Source of the DNA: Lycocorax pyrrhopterus obiensis
Taxonomy: Eukaryota; Chordata; Aves; Passeriformes; Paradisaeidae
NCBI GenBank assembly: GCA_014706295.1
Contig: JACSVZ010000004.1
Location: 7,164,465 to 7,228,464, forward strand
Length of the DNA: 64,000 nucleotides
Reading direction: 5' to 3'
Shown in pieces: positions 34,750 to 47,200 of this stretch. Numbering within the stretch: the stretch's first letter is position 1; each line of letters starts with the position of its first letter. Made by a program: the position numbers and the translations under genes. Below the pieces are notes generated by a model. It was given only the letters and a program-made list of their open reading frames with translations. It ran no database searches and was not told the origin of the DNA.

Positions 34750-37700
34750 TCCCTCCGTCATTCACCAAAGGCCTGCAGGAGGAGAGGCTCCAACAGGCCA
34801 CAGAAGAGTTACAAATGAATGCAGCCACATCTCTGGGTCAGAGCTCAGTGTGTCAGTGGAACAGCAGAGGAGCCTCACTCAGGAATGAAGAATTAGACCT
34901 TGTTCTCCCAGACAAGAAAATAGTTGTAATCCAGGCTGCTACTTCCAAACAACAGCCAAACATGGGAATGATTAAGGATGTAATCAGAGGGTAGTAATCA
35001 GTACTGTCTTCCATCCCCACACTCTAGAGACAGAAAAATATAATAACCAGACCTCCCAAGCTCAACAAGAGCAGACCTGAAGGCCTAAAGCTCAACAGAG
35101 ACTTCAGCTATTTTCAGCTTATTCTAAGAAGTTCTCACAAAGCCAGTAAAGGATAAAATACCATCTATATATCTACTGCAAAAAATACTGTGTCCACTTT
35201 GCCGAAATGGTGCTCTTGCCTGCCATGACAGCACCTCCATAGCTCAGATTCAGCATGTGCAGGAGTCCCCCAGTTCTGAGGGGCGTCCCATACCAGTCTG
35301 GGACTGCTGGGATCACAGTAAATAGCTCTATTGCCAGGTGACATCCAGTGTTCAGACACCAGAAAAGCAGGTCAAGTCCATGAGAGTCAGAGAGGACCAA
35401 AAGGCAGCATTTTAACTTGCTCTGGCCTTGGCCCAACTCCAGGCAATCCTAGGCTTGCTCAGTAAAGCTCCTTTGGCTTTTCTGAGAGATCAGAGCTGGG
35501 CAGCGAATGGTTCAGGTTACACTTCAACATGGACGCCGAGAGCCTGACTTACCTGGATGAAGGCCAGATGTGGGTGAGTCACCTAACGAGTCCTCAAGAG
35601 CCATTCTCAAGATGTTAAAGTCTTTCTTTCCCTGTCACACGAAGTAACACGTGAAGCACAAGCACCGCTGGCACGTTAAACAATAGCACCATTAATTGTG
35701 AGAACCTTTGGTCATGCCACTCATCCTTACTTTTCCATGGTCATTAGCACCTCCAGACTCTAAGCCTAGTAGAACAATCCCTCTCCAGCCTCTTCGCAAC
35801 TCAAACAGGACTATTACATGAGTGCTCCAAGGGCTGGGAGACTCCTTAAGCCATATCTGGTTATCAGATACTTTCCATACCTATAAGTTAACACTAATTT
35901 TGGCATAGAATTCAAAGCGTCACATGGTAACCCTCTCTAGATGCTGAGACATAACCATGACAGACAGGATTCTCTCAAGAAAGCCAACACAAAAAAATTC
36001 TAGATAGCTCTGGAAGTTCAACAGCCCATCACTAATCCCTTGCACATCTAACTAGTATCCATGCTGAGTAGGTCAGATCCATCCACGTGAGATTCAGAGA
36101 TGCCCGTTACATCATCACAAGTATCAGAGTATAACACTCCATCTCAACTTCAACAGCACAGTCCAACAAAACTTCACCATAAATTTGGATTGCAAACAGC
36201 AGATTACCTTGCATCCTCTTATAATTTACATAAAACAACAGAATGTGCCATTCTCCAGGAGAACAGCAAGAAATATTGTGATTATGTTGTTTCAGACACT
36301 TAGTTCTTCCTGGACCTCCCCGTTGTGCTCAGAGTACCTCACAAATGGCAGCAGCTCACCCTTGGGCCCTGCCATACGGTCTCGGCCACCTGCCTGGCTC
36401 TACCTGCCAGCTTTATCTCGGAGCAGGAGAAGACATGTGACAGGCAACCTTCGAACTCTTGCTCCCCAGACAGAAATATGGCCTCATCTCATCAAGTGCC
36501 GAGCAAAAAGACTACTTCTGCCACAAACCGCTTGTGATCCAATGTGTTCCCAAGGCAGTGGCCAATATTTACTTCCTGTTATGATTAGCGGCAATTGGAC
36601 TATTGAAAACAGACAAGTGTATCAGCACCCCTTAAAATTAACAGGCAATAAACAAAATTAATGAATGCCAGTTCTTCCTTATTGACATGGCTGTACCTGT
36701 TCCGTGCATGCTGTTCCTGCCTTCCGTTCCAAGGGGAATGCAGCTCCTGTGCCACATCAGATTTTGTGGTACCCTAAACCATAAGGGGACGCACAGAACA
36801 ATAATCTCTGAATATATTCAGCCATCCAGCAATGGTGTCATTGCAAGCAGCATGGGCTGGAGCACGCAATATCCGAGTCTTTCCACAGATCTGCCACTGC
36901 CTTTCAGCATTGCTTTGAGCAATTCACTCAGCCAACTGCATTATTCCCCCCCCTCCCCCCAAGAGACATGTTCCATGTATGAAGCCAAAGGACCTAATTC
37001 ATGGCTATCCTTGTGTAGGATAGGGCTCTCTGCAGGATTATCCTCTGTGCATATGGATACACGTTCCCACATGAGACTGAGCCTTTTGCCAAGGTCTCAT
37101 GTCAGTGACTGGCAAGAAGAAGAGGCTGCTGGGTGGTCCTACCCCTAAATTATTTGCTGCTTCCCTAGGGACCATGGCAACTGTGGCACAGACAAGAGAA
37201 TCCCTAAGGACAGCACTGAACTGGGTCACAGCCAGCCACTTGCAGAAGAAAAAGGGAGATGTCCTTGTGTTGGCATGGGGATGAGGTGCCATCCCTCTTC
37301 TGTAGGGGCCAGAACCATCTCCAGTCTCAACAATCTACACTCTAAATTAAGGGCTACTATCCATGAGAAGAAAGGAAAATAAAAGGAAGCACCAGCAATG
37401 CGAAGAGACTAGGCATTTATTCCTGGCTCACTTGCTCTTAATGGAGATAACAATACCTCACTCCTTGACAGCAAAGCAGGGAGACTTAATGCGTGGAAGT
37501 TTGCCAAGTAAATTGAGATCTTTGTACAATAGGCACTTTCGACATGCACAACTCCTGGCTTATTAAAGCAAAACAAAAGCCGCTCACCTTGAGGAGTGTT
37601 TAGAAATTAGGAGCCACAGTTCCCCATGGCACAACACTCCACAGGATTATTTAAGCTTGTGCACATCCCAACAGCAATGCTTGACTAGTTAAATATCTAA

Positions 37701-37900
37701 CACCAAGGTGGAAAACAGTGAGGAAGACACGGGATTGCTCTGTCTATTCCACACAATTTCCCAGGCATTCTCCAGGACCCCACTCTGCTCCCTTTGAGCA
37801 ACATCTGAGTTTCAGACAAGGCACTGAATAGTGACCATATCATATCCTTACATCCAGTATAAATGTACGTATGAGAGAAGAAGGGTTGCACAAAAGTGGC
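34750..37900. other. intergenic DNA, no gene recognised
   Basis: Unique sequence. An 87-codon minus-strand frame at 35173-35436 starts at TTG, not ATG, and has no domain I can identify. No further CR1 copy was seen. Confidence 0.55.
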
Positions 37901-37919
37901 CTACTTAGAAAGGTCCCAG

Positions 37920-38110
37920 AATATTTTTTGTGCAATTTTCTCCTCAGTTCCCCATCCATCCCTCCCTGCTGAAGTAGCAGGTAACCTGAGCAAGAGCAGC
38001 GTGTGAATTGATTTGGAGGCGATCAGCGCATCGGTGTTCAGCTCTGGCCAGCTGCCGTGTCTTTGATTGCCTCGGGATCGATTTGCACACCATTCCCACT
38101 CACCTGCCAA
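37920..38110. promoter_or_regulatory. candidate regulatory element with ONECUT-type site
   Basis: Repeat-free, CpG-containing stretch with GGGATCGATTTGCAC at 38074-38088, nearly identical to the word at 32745-32759. The call rests on the shared word and local texture. Confidence 0.3.
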
Positions 38111-41100
38111 GTCAGATGGAGAGGGAACAATGAAGTGAAAAGAAAATTATGTATTTGTAGTAGACACCTTCACCTCTCTCCACATTCTCCCTCGGGAGCA
38201 GTTAAGGGACCTGGACTGATTTCAGTGCTACTTTTAGCAAGTGTTAGGAGAGAAGTCAGTACAAAAAAGGGGACAGCAGGGATGACCCTCTTCCCCCATT
38301 CCCTTTGACAAGAACCACCTACAGAGTAAAAGAAACTAATATTTGTGCCTATAACAGGGGCAGAGATACAGCAGAACAGAGTTTTGGCTGAAAAATAAAT
38401 ATTTTACTGTACTATGGTCTTGTGCACCAGCCATAGACGATACAGTTTTCTATTTGCTTATACCTCATCTAAAAAGAGGACTAGATCATTTCAATATACA
38501 AGTATTTCAGATATCTACTCTACCAGTGGCAATGATATTTCTCTTGTGTCACATGTAAAATTCTCTAATACTGGGTAGCTCCAACTTAAACATAACCTAT
38601 TTCTATTGTCCTTTTTTTTCTCCCCTTTCTTCTTCAAACACAAAATAGCATTTAACTGATTCACTACCTTCATTCCCAAAACCCTACACAGATTCTGACA
38701 ACATTTTTCCAAAAATCACTCCAGAAAACTTGCTTTACGGGCAATAGTCAGTGACTCTCAGAAGACCTGGTTTCATATATCCCTTGTGAAAATGGGTGTT
38801 AGGTTCCTAAATCAACTGGAATGCACTACATGTGACACCGAGCTGGACAGGAAGACCCGAGGCCAGGGGACAGAAGCAATCAAAGCATAAATGAGGGAAA
38901 CCACCATTTTGGGCTATTACACAAGATGCTTTGAAAGCAAGCTCAGACTCAGAAAATTCTGCAGACTGCTGCAAGTAGGAAATTATAATCCAGTCAGTGT
39001 CACACTCTACTTGTCACATATTTTCTTTTCTCCCTTATGCATCTGCTATTGGTCACCATCAGAGACAAAAACATTGTGTTAGAAGGGAGTTTGGTTTGAC
39101 ATTGCAGAGACATTCCTACACTCCTTGTCTATTGGGAAATTTAACTTTCACAACATGTGTCAAATAGGTGTTATTTTTCCTTCCTAAAGAGTTTGCAGAA
39201 ACAGGCAGAGTAATTAAAGGTTACACTTGCAGATACCATCACTATTATAGTTATTACACAATACAGTGGTACTATTACAGTCACCGCAGCGTTGTACTCC
39301 TCTGGTTCTGGTTTTATCAGCTGGAGATACTTGCTTTCTAATTTCAGGTACAGCACAGGCTTCTAGTGAATCTGGGTCTAAATGGCCATCTAAGAGCGAT
39401 GGGTAACCTTTGCTTTGTTATCCTATTTTCAGAAGAAATCAGCTTACATTTAAGCACTGCCAAAAGAACCAACCTGGCACCATAAATTGACCAGCAATTT
39501 ACAAGGCCTTTTGGGTGACAGAACCTGCAGAATGAAGAGAAACTTGAAAAACTGCAGAGCTATTCAGGGTTCTGTAAAGGCCCTGCCTTCAGGAACCCAA
39601 TCCATTTGTGAATATTTTTCTCTCCCATGTACAGAGATTTAGATAATATAGAGAACTTAGGCAGCAAGCTGAGGTATCAATATCTACACACAAGTGCCCA
39701 GATTTAGTCAAGTGACTCCCATCCTTTTGTGCTCTTCTAAAGTAACTGGTTCCAGAGAATAAAACATTCATCATCTATCTCCAAGGAACATGTCACAGTA
39801 ACCCTTCTCTCTGCCCACTTTCTCCCTTTAGGCACTTCCTGATCCCTTCCTCCCCATGCAGATTATGAAAGTAATGTTCCTTTTGCCTGGGCCTTTTGCC
39901 CCAGCCATTTTACTCCATGCTCTGAATTCCTCTGACATCCTCCTCTGTGTCATCACATCAACTTCAGATGCCTTGTTCTGAGCTTCTCCCCTCTGCTTAG
40001 TCATCCTCATTTCCTACTACTGAGCCCCAGCACTCCCAGTTCTGCTACTAAACCTCCATCAGCCTCACACGCAGAATACTGCACATGCCCAAGGGTCCCC
40101 TCTCACCTTTGCCCCCTCCATAAACTCATCCTGAAGGCCCTGTTCTTCCTCCACAGCATAATACAGGACTCATTGCTTTCGTGACATCCGTGAGAAACTG
40201 ATAACGAAGCTGATAATGGAAATGTTATTGACTATTTAGGTATAATCAGTCCATATTACAAAGTTTATTAACTGCAGGTAAAATAAAGAGCAACTGGACA
40301 CAGTGATAAGTGATTCCCAAGGTTTAATTTTTCAGAGCTAAGAAACAAAACTGTGCTAAGTATCTATGGTCTGAAAAATTAAGCTTTTTAAGAAAAATAC
40401 ACCTGGATATCAAAGATATCTGAGATGACCCCACAATGATACAAGTGATTTTGAAAGTCTGTTACAGAAACAATTTTTAAAAGGGGAAAAAAATAAAAGA
40501 AAAATTCACTTCAGGTACAACCTTTACTCCATTGATTATGTGTCATTTATGCCTACTGGATTGAGTTGCAGACACATGCAGTAGAAATGAATAAATCCTG
40601 AAAGTCAGCTTATCAAAAATAGATTGCCAAGTCATGACTTCAGCTTTCCTCAGTTCCAGTGGACTGTCAAGTATCCCCTGGGTTTTTACAGAAATTTGGA
40701 GAAGAACCTTGTGAAGAATAACTGACCTGAAGACAAAGAAGACTTTAGAGGAGGCTGGAAGATAAGGAGCATTTTGAAGATGGATTCTGATAGAAAATCC
40801 CTGAAGACAGCTGGCTCAAAAGGTGAAGTGTGGTCAGCACTTTTCTCCACAACAGGATGCTGCTGCATGCACCCACTGGCACACAACTTCCTTTACCCTG
40901 ACAGCTGCTGGATGCTGATATAGATACATATTTAACGTTTTCCTCAGTCCAGCATACTAACACTAGGCCTTACTCCACCTTTTGCTAGCGGTTCAGCAGA
41001 GGTACATACCTAGAAATGTTAAAACTCCTCTCTGAATCCAGGCTCAGAAGTACAACCCCAGTCCCGCTGCGGACACAGCGATGTGAAGACCGTGCAGTCA

Positions 41101-44100
41101 CACCACGCTTGCAGTTGTGGGGCTTCTCCACTGACACGCTGTGGAGCGGAGCGGCACATCAAGCACTGACGCAAGTGTCAAGTTAGTAAGTAGCTGCATA
41201 AACTTCCTCCATGGCTCATACTAGGCCAGGTATTTTGGTGTATTTTAGGTGCTCTACAGAGCAGTTATTTAAAGAGTCAAGGTTCCAACAAATGCTCTGT
41301 ACCATAAGCCTTTGTTTCCTGCCTGAGAAAAGAGATAGTCCTTCCCAAATGAAAAAGTAACTATGACATTCTGAGCTTGACCTCTGGAACAGAAAATAGT
41401 TCATTTACAAAGAATCAATCCCTTCACACGCAGTTGCTTTGAACTCTGTTCATAATACAGCTCTGTAAAATACATCAATTCTATCAAACAGAAAAAAGCA
41501 AACATGGCTGTGTGAATCATGATGGGTTGTGAAACTAGGGGAGCTCACACTGTCCCTCGGGATAAATAAATATTCCTCGATTTCCCCCTTCTGGTCATCT
41601 CCAGAGGGAAGCAGATTGTGATGTGCTAAGAACCTCCAAAAGCAGGAGCTTCTTGCATACTCCTTGTCTTGAGAAGGGAAAAGAGTTTTAGAAATCTTGT
41701 CTCCTCACTCATAGTAAAGACACATAGCCTGGTGGCCACCTCTGTGTATCTTGTATCAAGCCGACTTGGAACACACCAGTACATCAGAAAGAAATTCCCA
41801 AGTCCTTCTACTGCTTCTATGCTGGCTTGTTTCTCAATGCTTCTTGTAAAACTACTCTGCAGATAATCTAGTGGAAAAACAGCTTGGAGCAGATGATTGC
41901 AGGGGCTGGGAAGGAAGGGATGGCTTTGCAGGGAGAGGAAGTGAGCTCTGCCTTTTTTCCTTACAGTACAACTGGCCCACACAGCAATATCTCTCTCCCT
42001 ACTGATGTGGCTATGACTGATGCAGATCCATTCCTCTGTGTTCAGCCGTGTCCACACACAACAGGCAGTGCCTTAACTGTAGCACAAAAGATCCTGTGAA
42101 GACAATTGGGCCATTGACAGATTCTTCACAGTCCAACTGAGGACAGTGCTGCTGTGAACTCTTCTCCCCATCCACTCCTCTGCCAGCAGAGGAGCTCAGA
42201 TGTTCACTTCCTAACACATGACAGACAAAATCAGCTGGGTAACTTCAAACCAGCTGCTTGAACTGGTTGAACTAGACTGGTACTTTTGCGTGACACAGAA
42301 GAGAGACTCTTGCTGCTGGTGTTGATCAGCAGCTGGGGCATTATTGCCCTTGGCCTGCAGAGAGGGAGCCCAAAGAGGGCACCTCACCATGGCTCTGCAT
42401 TACTGAGGGACATTAATCCCTTTCAGCTATTCCTGTGAAGGAATAAGGATGGGCAACGTGGAAACAGGGCACTTTTTGTAGCAATGTTTCTACCTCCACA
42501 GGTTATATCTTTAAATTATTTGGTTTAAAAATCATACTACATTTAAACTTCTAAGCTCTCTCACATTTATGCACACACACCAGCCTTTGAGATGAGCTAA
42601 TAGAAATTACAAAATCTTGCTTTAACAGCCTATTTTATGCTGTAGATAATTAGCATTCACTAGTCTTTTTGGATTACAACTTCAAATACAATTTCTTTGT
42701 ATCTTCTTCAGTTTAAGGTAAACTTCTCTGGGGTTTGGGCCAATTCAATAGAGGTTCAGTGCAAATACTGAGTATTTCATGCACAGGGAAGAGGCCACAG
42801 AGTATTTGTGCACTGCTCTACCTCTTAAGGTCCACATAACATTAATTATGAATTATGCAGTTTGTGAAATCTGTGTCACAGAAGTTACATGCTGTTGCTT
42901 CTTAAATTGATTGGTGCAACCCTGACAAGGATCTAATTGAAATCAGTCTGTTGCTTAAGGTTATCAGGATGTTTTGTGTGCTGTGCCAAACCATGGCTTG
43001 TGATACATACCAATCCTGTTAATAAACCTAGCCTTGCATCTTAAACCTATGATCCAAACCCATATTCTTCATCTGCGAATCCAAGCAACAAAAGTCAGAT
43101 ATACATACTACTCATCATTCTGTTTTTTAAATATTCTTTGAGAAGAATCAAGGTTTTCAAACTGGACACCAGAAATGGGTATTCAGATTTATCACAAGGC
43201 AACTGACATAGAAAACTTATTTCTTGGATGTAAGCAAAAGTTTAAGCCAAAGATTTTGGTAGTTGATTTAGAAGTCCTGCATGGGGAAGCAGCTCTGGAA
43301 GCAAATGAAAAGCATTCAACTCCTCACAAATCTCCCTTTTTTCCATTTACCTTCCACTGTCTTCTAAATCACAGTCAGGGAATGGGTTGAGATCTTAGAA
43401 TAGACAGGGCTGTAAATGCCCCAAAATTCTGGGTAATTATTGACTGAAAGGGAGCAACTGCTCAGATTACAGAAGCAGACACAGGTTTGTCTTTGCTGAA
43501 CACAGTAGTTTGATCTCAGAGACTGGAGGTCAGTAGACTCAAATATATGGAGCCAGGAGAAGGATGAAGAAAAAGAAGACAAACCTAATCTCTAATCTAA
43601 TCTAGGAATGGCACTGGCAGAGGTAAAAGTCACATGTGACTAAACCTCAAGGTCTCCTATCAATAAGATCAAAAAAGCAGTGATGACCACCACTGAAAAG
43701 TGCAGGAGAATAAAAAGGCTGAGACATCATAAATTTAAGTCCACACACCACTGATGTGCTAAATTCAAAGCCAGGAGCTCCATTCTTCCTACTTGGTATA
43801 TTTTGTGAGCCTGAACAGCATATTCCAATTCTATGGTGCCAGGACTTTTTTCCCTTGTTTGTCTGTGAAAGAGAATCTTCAGTTCATGCCCAGAGTTTTA
43901 ACCAAGGCAGTGAAACCTACCCAAGTTAGAATTTCAAATAACAGCCAAGAAATGAAAACTCTGTCACCTACCTTGGGATGTTGGTACTAAAGCGTAACAA
44001 TGGCACGTAGGAGGTCAGCATCAGCTGTTCTGCTGACAGCATTGTAACAGATAAAATGGGACAGTGGTGAATAGCAAGGAGTACATTTGGAGCTGCAGCA

Positions 44101-47100
44101 GAGAAAGAAACAGAAGGAAGGAAGGGAAATATGCCCTTTTAGCACCACTGTGTATTTTCCTACAGAACGGGGCTATAATGAGGCTCTAAACAGAGAGGAA
44201 ATGGGTCTATCACTAAAACAGCAAGTGCACTAAGATGTCTTTGCAAACTCCTTCCACCAACAGCAGCAGCAGCGCCCTTGCAGACTGAAGGATTGTTTCA
44301 CATGTACACGCTAATATACAGATCAAAACAAAAACCCACAACTAGATCTTCTCCACCAGATTCCTTTTAACTCCCTAATTTAGGCAGATCCCTGCATTGC
44401 TAAGCCCTTGATACTCTCAGAAGCCAAGAAAAACAAACACCATTTCAGAAAAACAAAACAAAAATACTGTCTTGGGGTGACTACATTTTGAAGTCTGAGT
44501 TTGAGGCTTGTTTGGTGAAAATTGTAACATAGATTTGCTGTTAATGACACTTGTGACTGGACTGAGGTATGTGCATCACACAAATTCCATCGTGCTCTGC
44601 CACTGAGAGGTCTGTACATGCTCAGACCAAGGGAGGAATGTTTCACATCTGCATAGCTGAGCAGAAAAAACTCAAGGAACTCTACAACTGTTTGAAGCAA
44701 ATAAGGAAGTAGGCTGATACTGACTTCTGCAGGTTGGTTTCTTTTTTAAAGTTTGAGATTCTCGGCAAACACATCAAGAAAAATAGAAAGACACTGCATT
44801 AAACTTAGTTCTGTTTTCTGTTGTTAGAATTCAAACCTAAAAAGTACTGGTAAAAACAGAGAGCGGATCTCAGCACTCAAAAAATTCAGAGTGGGGGAAA
44901 GGAGTGCAGGAAGGGGTGAAGTGTAGGTCAGAGGATGGTGTCAGAAAAGCACTTGGGAAAAGCAGAAGTTTCAGACTGTTTATAACCCACAAGCTGAAAG
45001 TGAGGCCTGTAACAAAAGCTCTAAGAGCAGATGATCTGTGAAACCAAACCTGCAGATAACAAGATAACTCCTAAATCACAATCTAACAACTGTGGAACTT
45101 AAAATACATATTAAGGCTGTCTTTACAGAAGGTGTTTTACTGTAGATTGACAGTGATGAAGACACTGGTGCTCACCACACTCCCTCTTCACCCAAACCTC
45201 ATAAGGTCTCAGCCCAAGAGCCTCTGGCTACCAGTCCATTAGTGCTCTTCCCCCATGGAATCTATAGCCAGGATGTAACCTCAATCCAGAGTAAAACAGA
45301 GTGAAATATCAGCTTGTTGAAAACTCTTCTCAGTGCTCAGCCATCCATCAGCAAGTCTGTCTGCCTTCAGCCACAAGTGCAAAACCTCCTATTTTCTCCC
45401 TTATCTTTCCATCTTGTGGTATTTATTTGCCAAGGCAACTTGGCACATTGCAGTACCGTGTCCTCGTGTCCCTGACCTCCTCCTGTTTGCTGCTTCTGTG
45501 ACACCATTTCTGATCACCCTCTGGTTTCCCCTGTCATTAAGGACAGTCTCCACAGCACCACTCCAGTGGCACCAGCAGAGATAAGCTGTATCAGCAAATA
45601 TAACCAAGAATGGATAACAGTAGGATAGTTTTATGGCTGGGAGTTCTATAAACAGCATATGTCATAACTGCATTATAGAGATGGACTTGAATGGGCTCAC
45701 CTTCACCCCATATAACTGCTCGATTACATCACTGGTAACAGCAAGATAACCATTATGGCATGGTCATAACAGCCCAGTTTAGGTTTTTTTTTTTTTTTTA
45801 ACAGATACACAGGAATAATTCATTTGCAAAACAGGACTTTGAATTTGATTCGTGAAAGGTAGTAACAGGGCTCAAATCAAAGTATAGTTTATGTTTGCCA
45901 GTGTCCTCTATAACCAGAGAGCACTATTACTGTGCTTCTGGAAAACTTGTCTTTTACCTCCCATTTCCAGGTGTAACTGTCACTTAAAGAACATTAATTA
46001 AGATAGATCCATTGTGATTTCAGAGTACTTTTTGTCTAAGCTTGATAAATTTATCACAGACAGCCTTAACAATACATAACGAGTTATATCTGCACTTTCT
46101 GCAAGTCTATGCAATTAATTTTCTATTTGTGAAAGGAAATGGAAAATGAAATATTGTGCCCTTTCTAATGCAGAGGCAGATGTAATGAATGGCTTTGGCA
46201 AACAGTTGTCAAAGTATGTTAACTAACATCTACAAATCTTTTCCTTCCCCAACAATGATTTTAGGGCCCAGGATAATTCACTTCCCTTTTCTGTCATACT
46301 GATATGACGTACTGAATCCACTGTATCTACATAAAAGAAACATAATTGAATTCAAGTTGCAAACCAATTGTCTTCTTTTAGCCACTAGCTTGAGAGATCC
46401 CAAATGCAGATTAAAATCCACAGAGCTGATCTTTTCAGTATTCCCACTGGAGAACAGAAATCTGGTAGGCAAACACTTGAACAGAAGACTCCCCAGTTTT
46501 GGAAGAGGCTGCTGACGCACACTGATCACTCTGCTTCCAAAGGGAACAACCACTGTATCCTGCACCTCTTGTCAGCACCCTTTCTTTGTGTGGGGATGGG
46601 AGTATTCACACTCTTTGCATATGGGCTTTAGAATTGGTTTCAATACCTTTAAATCCTTACGTGTACTATTGGAAAATATCTATAATACTCTTGCAAGCAG
46701 AGCATCCCACCCTGCTTCCAGACCGTCACACAATTTGCTGCAGCTCTCCATTATCCCATTAATATAAATAGTGATATCTGTAGGACAGGCCTAAAGAGCT
46801 TCTCTTCAAAACATGGAGAATTATTCACCAAAACCTACATGAGTTTAATCTTTTAGTTTGCCAGCTTTAGGCTTCAAAAGGTTAAGAAGCCCTAGGATGA
46901 AGATTACCAGTAATTCCTTGAGTTGGGCCCTTTGGGGCACTCAAGGAGTCTTTAATGGCATGCCCACACACCATTCTACTCCTACTATCAGATTCCTCTT
47001 TTATTTGTGAACTGGGGAAGCAGAGCATGGTTTTGAAAATTCAGGTTCTTTCATACTTTTACACGACAAAGTGCAGCTAAGTTCTCCAAGCAGCTTTGAC

Positions 47101-47200
47101 TCTGGCTTTTCCTACCCTTGGAAACCTTGCAACTTTCCTAATACTCTTAAAACTACTGCTTTTAACTTTTGGACATATGTGATATTAGTGTGATGCAAAC
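38110..47200. other. intergenic DNA, no gene recognised
   Basis: AT-rich unique sequence with only chance open frames. A CpG-enriched patch lies at about 41,050-41,180 and AT-rich, TAAT-bearing stretches at about 42,500-42,700 and 46,000-46,150. A T16 run is at 45784-45799. No exon, RNA gene or transposon is supported. Confidence 0.55.

Noticed and set aside
35173..35436. Minus-strand frame whose first residues look like a retroviral gag start (MGQGQSK)
   Set aside because: The first codon is TTG, not ATG. The rest shows no gag-like domains, and no LTRs or pol segments were seen nearby.
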